Below are positions 22,315-32,826 of a DNA stretch of 64,000 bases, piece by piece (the first letter of the stretch is position 1; every line of letters begins with the position of its first letter). The notes below the pieces were generated by a model, which saw only the letters and a program-made list of their open reading frames with translations, did not search any database and was not told the origin of the DNA. The DNA comes from Zygnema cylindricum (taxonomy: Eukaryota; Streptophyta; Zygnematophyceae; Zygnematales; Zygnemataceae): assembly GCA_037447655.1 (NCBI GenBank), contig JBBHKE010000771.1, positions 36,067 to 100,066 on the forward strand, read 5' to 3'. Position numbers and translations under genes: made by a program.

Positions 22315-23642
22315 CACCGCGCATCGTTATTAGTGTCAACGACACTAATTTGTGTTTTTAAAAATTTGATTTTTTTCCTTAAATAGGATACATGATTTTA
22401 ATTTTTCCTTGACGTTAATTAAGGTACCGTACAAAATAGCGTAAAGGACGAATTACAATAATATCTAAATAGTGTGGTGTACGGTCGATGTCAGATCGTA
22501 CATAAATGTACCTTTTCAAGTGAAAATTTTACAAAAAATGAGTTAAATCAGACGTGCACGCATAGGATCGTGCGCTAAAAAAACGGGATTGTTCTGACAC
22601 GTAAATTAGGGTATGTCCCCATGTACTTGTAACTTAGCGAACTTACTTTGTATTTTAGCACGGATCCGCCGTACCCGGTTTTCAAGTGTCCCTATGTCTG
22701 TAAGGACGAAATCGTAACTTACGCTTGTGACGATTGTATACGTCGACAATACTTGTGACGGTTATCAACGTCTACAATCTGTGGTCGCACGTTATTTTTT
22801 GGAACTGCTTGTGAGGTCGCATGTCTTACTGTGACATTGTAGACGTATCGCCTTCTTGCATGTGCAGTTTCACGGTTGAATCGAGGCGCTTTGCCTTTGC
22901 GTCTCCTATCTGGTCGACGTGAAATGGCATCGGAATTTGAAGACCCCTTCAAAAAAGAATTCCGTACTGGACGAAAATGGACAAAATCAAATAAATTGTG
23001 TACTTTTCTTTGTCTTATTCTTACGCAAACGGACAAAACATAACGAATTCTGTACTTTTCTTTGTCCTTGGAAATCGTATGATTTTTTTCGAAAATTGCG
23101 ACACGTGCGAATATATGCTTCTATTTGTTTATCGAAAAAACCTAGTTTTAAAACACATCGCGCATGTGTTTTAAACGTAAGGTTGAAGATGACGTTTTTT
23201 GTCGTGGAAGTGGGTCGAAAAACACAAGACGACAAATTTTCATACATCCTAAATTCAAGGATGACGCAAATTGTACTCTACAAATTTGCGATTCCTTCGT
23301 ACGGTTGCAACTTAGTCAGTACGGCACTAAGTTTTACTGGAAAACGACAGAAAAAAATCCTTACTTATGCACATGGGGACACACCCTTAGTCTTACATGT
23401 AAGGATATTGAAATTTCACGACGGCGTACAATTTTTAATATTTTGTACGGATACATATATTAATGTATATAATTGTACAACGAATATTCCATTTTTGCTG
23501 TTCCCAAATTAGCATAAACGCCGAAATTAGAATACACCTTTTTAAAAAAAATTAAAAAAATTCTTAATTAGCGTCAATGACGGTATATTTACTTCCACAC
23601 TATTTAAAATTTGACACTAATAAGTAATAACGATGCGCGGTG
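22315..23642. mobile_element. TA-flanked TIR element carrying a nested MITE
   Basis: Ends CACCGCGCATCGTTATTAG (left) and CGATGCGCGGTG (right) with TA on both sides (22313-22314, 23643-23644). After removing the insert at 22609-23386 and one TTA, about 547 bp remain, collinear with the 541-bp copy at 1489-2029. The right repeat has four extra bases. It has no coding capacity. Confidence 0.85.
22609..23386. mobile_element. Nested PIF/Harbinger-like MITE with TTA duplication
   Basis: A 778-bp element with inverted ends GGGTATGTCCCCATGT and ACATGGGGACACACCC, flanked by TTA at 22606-22608 and 23387-23389. Three-base TTA/TAA duplications with GG-starting ends are typical of PIF/Harbinger. Open frames inside (up to about 197 codons across the edge) show no transposase DDE motifs. 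Relatives lie at 10067-10800 and 31755-31933. Confidence 0.8.
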
Positions 23643-23644
23643 TA

Positions 23645-24761
23645 CTGTACTAATTATGTACGAACATTTTACGTGACGCCATCTTACTGTATGGATTTTG
23701 AGACCACGGCAACGTGGCATGGTGTCGTTTTCATAAATTCGTACAATCGTGTACTTTCAGTGTACAGTTTTGTTTTTGCTGACGTAGGTGCTTACACCTA
23801 ACGAAAATGACCCCATTATCATTTTCTTTTTTAAGCCTTGTATTAGTAAATCGATGCCCGTTACACGGGCATGGACCGTGTCCTGTTTATCGTGCCCGTT
23901 TATCATGGCGCAAGTGTGCCGTACGGGTCGTATATATGGTTTGGATTGCTTGACGATTGGTTGCCGGCGGACCGTTCGGTGGACAACCGTTCGAAAAGGG
24001 CTACTTCTAAACGGGTCTTTTGACGAACCGTTCCTACTTCGGAAGTTACCCGGTCGGTGCCCGCTACAAGTGCATGGACCGTGTCTTGTCTTAAAGTCGT
24101 TGTCGTTTCCGTACAATCATAGTCTTTTCCGTGGTGCGGTTTCGAAACGATGCATCCTGGCGGTTGGCGGTTGTGCGGCAGAGGTCGCAAAAGCCAAAAT
24201 TTTAGATACCTTAATCCGACATTTTTTTTTTTCATAATCTGAACACCCGAATTCCGGCCGCGTTATGTCACGCTCCTAAATTGTTACCAGGTACGCGGCA
24301 CGCGTTTACGAAAAAAAAAAGTTCGACACTGCAAAAGTACAAAAATTATGTCTACATCAAAAAAAGATTCTCCGTGCTCAAAAAGTTTTCTGAGCACCCT
24401 TGCTCGTGGAATTCTGACACGTGTCTTATATGGATTCGTCTCACTGACACAAGCTCGTACCGATTGACTGCAGCATAACATACCGCTTTCAATTCGCCTG
24501 CTATTAAGAAATTGCGAAGTAAGCCGCACGCAATTTGTACGGCTACTTTGTCTTCGGAATGAAGCTATGAAAGTGACCAGTAACCGATCTACGCTGTCTA
24601 TTTCGCCTGTGCACTGCCGTACATGAAGGGATGCCCCTCTTGGATAATCAGCCATGGCTGCTGAAGGTGTTGACGTACGTGAAACGTGCGTTCGATATCC
24701 GGAATTGTGGTAATATCCACATTAAAAAGTATATAAAATTGGACCCACCAGCATAACTTCT
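23645..24761. other. Intergenic, repeat-like; no gene
   Basis: Includes TGCCCGTTACACGGGCA (a short perfect hairpin near 23854) and two diverged copies of a ~45-bp segment containing ATGGACCGTGTC (about 23867 and 24072). Open frames of 60-150 codons on both strands lack domains. Confidence 0.4.
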
Positions 24762-24834
24762 GAGCTGGTGGTACAGTGGTTAGTACAGTGACTGCTAAAG
24801 TGAAAGGTCCCAGGTTAAAATCCTGGCCGACTCA
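24762..24834 (+). ncRNA. tRNA-like head, probable SINE
   Basis: Folds like a tRNA in three of four arms: acceptor GAGCTGG/CCGACTC (6 of 7 pairs), D arm GTAC/GTAC around a GG-containing loop, and a perfect T arm CCAGG/CCTGG with loop TTAAAAT. Pol III A box (TGGTACAGTGGTTAG) and B box (GGTTAAAATCC) are recognisable. The anticodon region (CTGCTAA, Ser-GCU-like) lacks a proper stem, so a functional tRNA is unlikely and a tRNA-derived SINE continuing into 24835-25100 is preferred. Confidence 0.55.
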
Positions 24835-25511
24835 TCCATCCCTTTATTGGGATCGTCCATTCTATCCCCCGATTCTAGGAATCTTAACAGAAGGGGATCT
24901 GCAGGTGGTGAATAAGTGTTTTGACTTCTCTAACATGCAGAGCTATGGCATAGCTTTCTCCTTAGGAACGGTACTGCTTAATTTCTGAATTTCTGGCTCA
25001 GTTCGGAATTGCAGACTTTCTATGTAATTTTGTTGGTCAGTTTTGAACAAAATTGAATGGCTCGGTTTAGATTTGCTGACTGGAGCTGAATTATGGCAGT
25101 AAAGAACATTAATATTTGGAGGCATAAACTATAGGAGCCATAAATTGTAGGAGACATAAACTAGAAGGTCACTCTGTAGTGAAACAATCATCGTGGCACC
25201 TTTTTTTTTTTGGATTTCATTTACGTCGACTATTCTCATGAATGCTCTCTAGGATGTAAGTCTAATTTTTTCCCTTATTTTTTCATTTTTATTATCGGAA
25301 ACAGTGGGAAATCCTGGTTCTCCTGGCTCTGTGTTGATTTTAAATTTTTTGAAAAAAAGGAATAAATCATAATGAAATGAAAGAAGGATATTATTCAATT
25401 GGAATATTCATTGCTAACTATATTTTGCTTGAATCTACTCTTTGGCTTTGAAATTTATTTAGTCCAAGAATGAAAGCGAACAATTTTGTAGAGTTTTTTT
25501 ATTTTTTTCAG
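24835..25511. other. SINE body candidate and intron-like DNA
   Basis: Follows the tRNA-like head without a clear tail. Repeated GGAG[AC]CATAAA and ATAAACTA phrases lie near 25118-25165. The last part is T-rich and ends TTTTTTTCAG, a good splice acceptor for the ORF that follows. Confidence 0.4.
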
Positions 25512-25949
25512 GAGGTAGCTCACAACCTGTAGTTATGATTCCTCTCAACTCCAAACCAGAAATTCAAAAACCTAATAGTTTTCCTAATCTCCTAAATATT
25601 GAACCGGTATCAAATAATCTTTCTGTATCGAATAATCCATCTTATGGATCCCTCCCTATAGCTTCTCAACTGGCTCAAGCCACAGGAGGCACACTAAGTT
25701 TGGATGGTGTTCCTGGCACTATCTACTATCTGTACGGACACATTGAATAAAGGAGAAAATTGAATAAAGGAGATTGGTCCAGAGGATTTGTTAAAGTTAA
25801 AGATACCTTTGACTGCTTTACAGGATTTGGCGAAGTATGTGAGAACTTAATATGGAGGACCAGTGGTGGCTATTACTGGAAGCTTAGGGAAAACGACAAC
25901 AAGGGCTATGACAGGGCTTGCATTGGAAAGTCTCGGGTAAATTCATCAG
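25512..25949 (+). pseudogene. Exon-like ORF of unknown family
   Basis: An acceptor (T-run + CAG at 25509-25511), 438 bp in one frame, and donors at CGG|GTAAAT (25937) or CAG|GTACAT (25949). The frame reads GSSQPVVMIPLNSKPEIQKP ... GVPGTIYYLYGHIE, then a single TAA at 25748-25750, then LNKGDWSRGFVKVKD ... SGGYYWKLREND. A 14-base phrase TTGAATAAAGGAGA is duplicated in tandem at the stop, which may have created the break. I do not recognise a domain. It could be one exon of a decayed host gene, two adjoining pieces, or transposon-derived coding DNA. Confidence 0.35.
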
Positions 25950-26660
25950 GTACATACTCGCCTATTTGTCATTTTTGAAATAATATTGCTATAGCTTTGT
26001 AACTTAAATTTTAATTCAAATGTGGTTTACATTGGATATAATTGAGGTTAGAGACGGGGTTTGAATGGAGGACGCCGTATAAAGCTATTAGCGTTCATGA
26101 TTTTTTCTCCACTTAAATCGTCTTTTTCCTGTGCACACTCATCGGATTATCAATCTGACAATTGAAATTGGTGACTAAGAAATGTAAATCGGGCTCGTGT
26201 GCACGGGTAAAATTTGGTTGAAGTGGCGAATCAAACACTAGTACTAATAGCGATACATAGTGTACCTTGTTGCGTGTAATCTCAAGAGAATTCTGACCTT
26301 TTGATAAGCAATGCTATTTTTTCTTATTTCTCACCATTTTTATTCATCACTCATACTCAAAACTTTTCATTCACCGTCACCACGTGATTTTGGCGGCAAT
26401 GTCGCCATCCTGTTCTGAAAGATTTTGTAAGCTTTCTGTGCATCTTATTTCTATTCATTTTGAGCCATTTTTTTTTAAGAGAGGTAGACTAAAAATAAGG
26501 TGAGAGATATTTATGAGAATGTGTTCTCTAGAAGTTTGATTCTCCAGATTCCTCTCATAAACTGCTTTTTATTATAGATTATGCTAATCGAAATGCATTG
26601 GAATAAGTGTGGAGCCACTTGGAGGTTTGCATTGTCACATTCAACCAAGAACCAGATATT
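25950..26660. other. No gene seen
   Basis: Moderately AT-rich sequence without recognisable repeats or coding signals. Confidence 0.4.
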
Positions 26661-27300
26661 GAGAGTGGGTTTTTATATCTAATCAATTATATCTAACTGC
26701 TATACTACACATATTATATCAGGTTTAATCTTACTGTTATATTATTAGAGTTTTAACCAGTTATACATTATATATAGTCTAACTATCTTAATGTGTTAAT
26801 TTTTATAGTGAGAACTAACTATTTTATTATATACATTTTAACATTTATATCTAACTGTTATAATGTGTTAATTCTTAGTGTTAACTAACTATTACATTAT
26901 ATTTTTTATAACAGTTTACATTATATTTATCTTAACAGTTAAAATTAACTGTTGTGTTATATATATTATGACAATTATATCTAACCATTACATTATGTTT
27001 ATTATAATTATTATTAGTATACAGTACAACTATAGCAGTAGTTGTAACAGTAATTTCATATATTATACTTCAACTATTATTATATATATTGTTTATTATA
27101 TAACTCCTATTTCATATATATCAAACAGATAATAAGTGCATTATTGTATATATTACAAATATTACTTATGTTAAATATGTATTATAACGTTTTATAACGT
27201 ATTATACTGTATCAGTTACATGTGATAGAAATATTATTCGATATGTTATATATTGTAATTGTCATTATATATACGACATTATGTATTTTTTGTTATTCAG
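26661..27300. repeat. AT-rich degenerate array
   Basis: Built of loosely repeated phrases such as TAACTGTTATA and CATTATAT, each recurring with variation every 30-60 bp. Not coding. Confidence 0.6.
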
Positions 27301-27520
27301 GTGTAAGTGTTTTTTTTTCGGCTTTAAAGAGTTCTATTTTAGGTAATTCATTATAACACAAAAACCTCTTTTTCGATTACATGTTACAGGGTTTGGGAAT
27401 TGTTTGTTTCGTGCTCTTTCTTTATTATTGTTTGGTTGTGAGTCTAAATATTCTTATGTAAAAAATGTAATTATTAGTTATTTATTTATCTAGAGCATTG
27501 TCGCTCTTACTGAAATATGG

Positions 27521-27547
27521 GCTGATGATGATGACGATGATGATGTA

Positions 27548-27586
<39 letters not shown>

Positions 27587-27739
27587 TAATGATGATGATA
27601 ATGATGTTGACGATGATGATGTTGACAATGTTGATGATGACGATGCTGATGATGATGATGTAATGATAATGATGATGATGATGATGATGGTGTAATGATA
27701 ATGATGATGATGTTGATAATGATGATGATGATCATGATC

Positions 27740-27775
<36 letters not shown>

Positions 27776-27970
27776 TAATGATGACGATAATAATGATGTA
27801 ATGATGATGTAATGATGATATAATGATGTTGACGATGATGATGTTGACGATGATAATGATGATGATGATGATGTAATGATAATGATGATGAAGGTGTAAT
27901 GATAATAACGATGATGTTGATCATGATGATGATCATGATGATCATGATCATGATGATCATGATCATGATC

Positions 27971-28005
<35 letters not shown>

Positions 28006-28058
28006 GATGATGATGATGATGATGATGATGATGAAGATGATGATGATGATGAAGATGG

Positions 28059-28102
<44 letters not shown>

Positions 28103-28331
28103 TTGATGATGATGATGATGATGATGATGATGTTGATGATGATGCTGTGATGATGATGATGACGATGATGATGATGATGTTGCGATTATGATGACGATGA
28201 TGATGACGAAGAAGATAATGATGGTGATGATGTTATGATGATGATGATGATGTAATGATGATGATGATAAATGACGATGATGATGACGATGATGATAAAG
28301 ATGAAGATGATGGTGATGATGATGATGTAAT
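27521..28331. repeat. GAT/ATG trinucleotide microsatellite
   Basis: About 800 bp of (GAT)n interrupted by GTAATGAT, GTTGAC and palindromic ATCATGATCATGATC pieces. The poly-Met and poly-His frames are artefacts. Confidence 0.95.
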
Positions 28332-29060
28332 CAAAGTATCACCAAAACAAAGTATTCAAAGAATTCAAAGTATTCAATGTATTCAAAATATTTGTATTGT
28401 ATTTCAAAAAAAAAAAAGTTAATATCTGTAATGTTGGTCATATAAAAAAAAACAAAGTAATCAAGTTTCACCGAAACAAAGTAGTCAAAGTATTTTTGTT
28501 GTATTTAAAAAAAACGTATATACCAATGTTTGTAATGTTCGTCAGCCTTTGAGGTGATAATGACGTTCAACAACTTTCTTGGTCTTTAGACTAAGTTGGT
28601 TGATCGAAAAAACAAAGAAAAAAAATTATTCAAAGTAACAATGTAATCAAACAAACAAGTATTATGAATGAAAACAAGTGTTTGTAATGTTGGTCAGCCT
28701 CCGAGCTAATAGTGATGTTTATGCTACCTTTAAAGTCTTAGGACTAAGTTGGTTGATCGCAAAAAAAAAAAAAAAAAACAAAGTACTCGAAGCAATCAAT
28801 CTACTATAGTACACAACGAAAATTAATAAATAATAAATGATTGTAATGTTAGTTAGCCTTTGAGCTGATAATGATGTTTATGCAACCATCCGGGTCATTG
28901 ACTAAGGTGCTTGATCGAAAAAAAAAAAATACTTAAAGTAATCAACAAATTCTAGCTATAAAAAAAAAAAAAAAAATACGTGTTTGTAGTGTTAGTCAGC
29001 CATCGAGCTGAAAATGATGTTGTTCCAACCATATGGGTCTTTAGACTAAGTTGGTCGAAT
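28332..29060. repeat. Tandem array of a ~150-bp unit
   Basis: Four clear copies with phase marks TGTAATGTT near 28527, 28683, 28842 and 28985, and a partial one near 28425. Each copy contains GGTCAGCCTTTGAGCTGATA-like sequence, then GTCTTTAGACTAAGTTGG, then GTTGATCG and an A-run. Copies diverge moderately and the A-runs vary in length. Confidence 0.8.
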
Positions 29061-29585
29061 CTTAGTTAAGTTTGATGTTTTATTTTTATTTTCTTATTTT
29101 TCTCTTTGTTATGTTTACATTTGTTTCTTGTGTTTTTGTTATGTGATCAAGGTTGTATTGTGGTTTTTTATTTTGTTTGTCTTTTTTTTCTTTTCTTTTT
29201 TTGTGATATTATGTATTAATAAAAAAATAATATGAAAAATAGACATGTAACACCTTAATATAAAATAAACAAAAACCATTAGTATTATGTTTAAATGAAT
29301 AATGGTTGAATAATGCTAATGGTTTAATGTGTATTATAGATTTAACATTAAAATATTTAATACTACATGACATATTCAATCCATTCATTCATATCGTTCA
29401 TTAGATAGAGATCGACCGCTCAAATCAATGTGAAACTTTTACGCTTAATCAAACCCCCTACATGAACGAAACGCGAATTAAACCATCCACTTGGCATCGT
29501 CATGGTCTTTACCATGCACAATGCGATAGAACAGTGCGTACCACGTACGAATGTCGTACGTGACACCAACACTGAAATTACGGTA
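29061..29585. other. T-rich flank, no gene
   Basis: T-rich then A-rich sequence with an ATTAATGGTT-like phrase repeated around 29275-29320. No coding support. Confidence 0.4.
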
Positions 29586-30259
29586 CACCGCGAATCGTAA
29601 TTATAGTAAAGAAAATTAGAGCAAAAAAACAAAAAAAAAACAATTAGAGTTATAACCGCTAATTATTGTGATAGAACCTTTTCATAGAGGAAATTTATTC
29701 TACTTTATTTAAGTACTCTAGATTAGTTTATGTTGGCAATAATTATCCGCGCTATAATTATGAACACTAAATTATGTAGACATACAAAAACCGTCAGCCC
29801 GTATATTTTGACGTCATTATGACGTTAGTACTATCTGTCTCATAGATATATACTATTTGTCTCAACTCATACTGTTGTCGTTTATCAATAAAATTTTCAC
29901 ATGTAAATTCATGTTAATGTTCACACGGGTGAGAATGTTGTCGACGGACGGAGCTATGCGAAAGGGTTTTTTTAGATGCGATTTTTTTTTTGTTTAGTGC
30001 AATTTCACATGCGAGCGCGATTCTATTAAATTATTATTTGTACCTTTTTACTTATAAAAGTACAATTTTGCACAGTCAGACGTTGTCCGTACTCCACACA
30101 ATTTAAAACGAACCTATATTATGATTTTTTACGCTAATTAAACTTTACCTTAAATAGTATAATGAAAAAATTCGAATCATCTACTCTATTTAACGTGATA
30201 GAGTCGAAATTTAGGGCGACCGAATTAGCGCTTTTTACTCTATTTACGTTTCGATGTGT
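29586..30259. mobile_element. Possible third TA-flanked TIR element
   Basis: The left edge TA + CACCGCGAATCGTAATTATAG matches the CACCGCG family. A weak inverted partner (…CGATGTGTAGTG + TA) lies at about 30252-30265. Boundaries on the right are uncertain. Confidence 0.4.
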
Positions 30260-30260
30260 A

Positions 30261-30540
30261 GTGTACGGATATTGAGAACACGACAACGTGGCGTCATGTG
30301 ACGAGATCGCACGCGCCAAAATTAAAAGTGCGATACTGTACGTTACTGTACCGCTGTTGATAACACGACACATCTTACGTCATGCCAACACTGAAATAAC
30401 AGCTGTGTACGGATATTGAGAACACGACAAAGTGGCGTGATGTGACGGGATCGCACGCGCAAAAATTTAAAGTACGATTCTGTACGTTACTTAACCGTAT
30501 TGATAACACGACATTTTGGCGTGACGTCGATTATGTCTGG
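30261..30540. repeat. 144-bp tandem duplication
   Basis: GTGTACGGATATTGAGAACA begins at 30261 and again at 30405, with the following ~130 bp conserved. Each unit itself contains two related halves around TGATAACACGACA, so the repeat is likely older and compound. Confidence 0.75.
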
Positions 30541-30584
30541 CCTTTAATCATACCACTACAACCACGCGAAATATAACAAATAGG

Positions 30585-31479
30585 TAGTGTTGTGTATCGG
30601 TAAAAAACTTATCGCGATAACACCGATACCGATAGTTATCGGTTATCGAACGGTCAGAGCTTCCGATATATCTGCCTGGGACCAACAAATTCCATATCGG
30701 CGATAACTTAAAAAATATATAGTATGCGTACAATAGTACTTTATAACATACTGTATTATTTTATTGATTTTATATAGCGTGGCATGCCACGTATAAAAAT
30801 CTGTTCCGTTACAGTTTAACTGCAATATATTACGGTAAACGCGGCGCATAAACATTGGCCGGTTAACTGAACAAAAATTTTACGGCGACGTACGGAAATT
30901 TACTAAAAAATTGGTGAACATGGAACTGGAAAAGGACGGCGGACACAAAAGTACAACGGACGCAAAATAACATTCTGCGCGCCGCCGGAATCGAACGGAC
31001 GACTTGGTATGAGAAAATACGAACGGACGGGCCAGCGTGAGCGCCAGCATCCCGTAATGGCTCTTTTGGCAGCTTTTGCCAAAAAAGCCGACATATTGAC
31101 ACGTGGCAGGTCCCTAGTGGATCTCAAGGAATTAAGGGACAAAGCCATGGCGTCGGATGTGAAAGGTACATCGTTTTTACTGGATCCGTATCAAAATCGT
31201 ACATATTTCATGGCGGCTACGGTACTTTCTATGCTTGTACACGTCCGGAGAATATGAGGAACAGTTGAGTGTGCAGACCGTACATTTATCTGTACGGTCC
31301 GTACAGTTATCGCCGATAATTATCGTTATTGGCATTATCGCCGATAAGTACCCGATATTATCGGCTTCTTATTGGCGATAAGACCGATGTCGATATATCG
31401 TACCAATATATCGATTATCGGATACTCGAAATAAGGCCCATATCGGTTATCGGCAAATCCTTACCGATACACAACACTA
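30585..31479 (+). mobile_element. Complete non-autonomous hAT element
   Basis: 895 bp with perfect 19-bp inverted ends TAGTGTTGTGTATCGGTAA and a perfect 8-bp target duplication CAAATAGG at 30577-30584 and 31480-31487. The ends fit the hAT pattern YARNG. Dense subterminal TATCGG/CCGATA motifs fill ~130 bp at each side. The largest open frame, at 31009-31257 (82 codons), has no transposase or BED-finger features, so the element would need a transposase in trans. Confidence 0.92.
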
Positions 31480-31540
31480 CAAATAGGATTGTACCACGTG
31501 TCTCTTTTCATTACATAAAAATTGGAACATAACAAAGACA

Positions 31541-31700
31541 ATCAAAACTCAAATCACTCAACGGCTCACGATCTTACACAAAAAAATCGACGATCAATTA
31601 TCGTTGTCACCATGACGCCAATCAAAACTCAAAACACTCAACGGCTAAGATCTAACACAAAATAAATCGACGGTCAATTTTCGTTTTCACCAGAGACGAA
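31541..31700. repeat. 80-bp tandem duplication
   Basis: ATCAAAACTCAAATCACTCA at 31541 recurs as ATCAAAACTCAAAACACTCA at 31621, and homology extends through ATCGACGATCAATTxTCGTT to about 31700. Confidence 0.8.
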
Positions 31701-31754
31701 GGCGACTACAATGCTTTTCCCTTTTAGAAAAAGGGCAAAGCAAAAATAACGTGC

Positions 31755-31933
31755 GTCATCACACATTGTACACTGTCGACAGCCGTCACGGGCATTGTCT
31801 ACGTCTACAATTGTCACGCCCTTAAGTGACAACTTCGTTTGGTACACATAGGGACACCCGAAATGCGGTCCGCCGGATCTGCGCTAAAAAACAAAATAAA
31901 TTCTCAAAGTTTTAAGTACATGGAGACGCACCC
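31755..31933 (-). mobile_element. MITE terminal fragment (family of 22609)
   Basis: Reverse complement of the MITE's first part, ending in GGAGACGCACCC at 31933 followed by TAA, as expected for a three-base target duplication. The other end is missing. Confidence 0.65.
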
Positions 31934-32354
31934 TAATAATTCACAGATGGACCAAACCAGGCTCAGTTCGGAACTCCAATATATATTCTCCGCCGCATCG
32001 AACCGTCGAAAATTATTGGACGGCCAGATGTAAACCACATGCCACTTTTGTGGGGCCCGGATGACGTTTGGCTTGCCGAAGCTGTGGACACTTTATAGTC
32101 AGTAAGGACAAAATACAGTGCTGCAGCCACCGACATATTCAGCAAAGTCTTTATTTCATATTGCGACCTGTCTGTAAACAACCCAATAAAAAATCCTTTG
32201 AGTGTGCGCGCGCGCACGTCGGTTGGTACCGCATTTTTCTCGCACCTAATTTACCTACGTGTCGCACTATTATTCGACACATCTTTCTGCCACATTCCGT
32301 CCTATGTGGCGAATCCTTGGCAGCTTCTGTCTCTTTCTCCCCCCCTAATCCCAG
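31934..32354. other. Upstream region of the cytochrome b561 gene
   Basis: No repeat terminus recognised. An open frame runs through from 32068 into the gene without a credible earlier start, so I treat it as promoter and 5' flank. Confidence 0.5.
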
Positions 32355-32360
32355 TATAAA
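32355..32360 (+). promoter_or_regulatory. TATA box candidate for cytochrome b561
   Basis: TATAAA 125 bp upstream of the ATG in a pyrimidine-rich promoter context. Implied transcription start around 32385-32390. Confidence 0.45.
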
Positions 32361-32484
32361 GCTATTCAAGAAAACAAATTCCATATCACTTTTCATTCCG
32401 CGTTCCATCCGTACAGTACTCACTTCTCCCGCCGCTTCTCAAAACCAACCTGCCTTCCCAGTAGACCCAGAGAAGCTCGCTGCA

Positions 32485-32782
32485 ATGGCCAATGGAGTGG
32501 TTCCCTTTGCCACAGTGGTCACCACACACATATTAGCGTTGGTGATGATCACTCTGATGCTCGTTTGGACATTAGGGTTAAGAGGAGGACTGGCATGGGA
32601 CGCGGCAGCCTACCAGGGCATCTACAATGTGAGTGTGGGAGAGAGGCGGTTTGGAAAAATGTGATTTTTTAGAAAACAATTTATTTATTACACTATAAAT
32701 GTTTTGGGAAAAAAAGGTTTTGGGAAACGCTATTTAACTTTGAAAGAATTCGGGTTTAAAGGAGGAACCACTCCCACTCTCT

Positions 32783-32826
<44 letters not shown>

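Noticed and set aside
23757-24237. Overlapping 110-149-codon ORFs on both strands
   Set aside because: No motif and no splice or gene context; the presence on both strands suggests composition.
24762-24834. Functional tRNA-Ser gene
   Set aside because: The anticodon stem does not pair and the acceptor has a mismatch; a SINE head fits better.
27490-28150. His/Ile- and Met-rich frames, and a repeat-spacer appearance
   Set aside because: GAT trinucleotide microsatellite; no regular spacers, so not a CRISPR array and not a protein.
31009-31257. hAT transposase fragment
   Set aside because: 82 codons with no BED finger or hAT dimerisation motif.
32068-32484. N-terminal extension of cytochrome b561
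   Set aside because: Open frame but no conserved residues; family members start near the chosen ATG and the region carries a TATA-like box.
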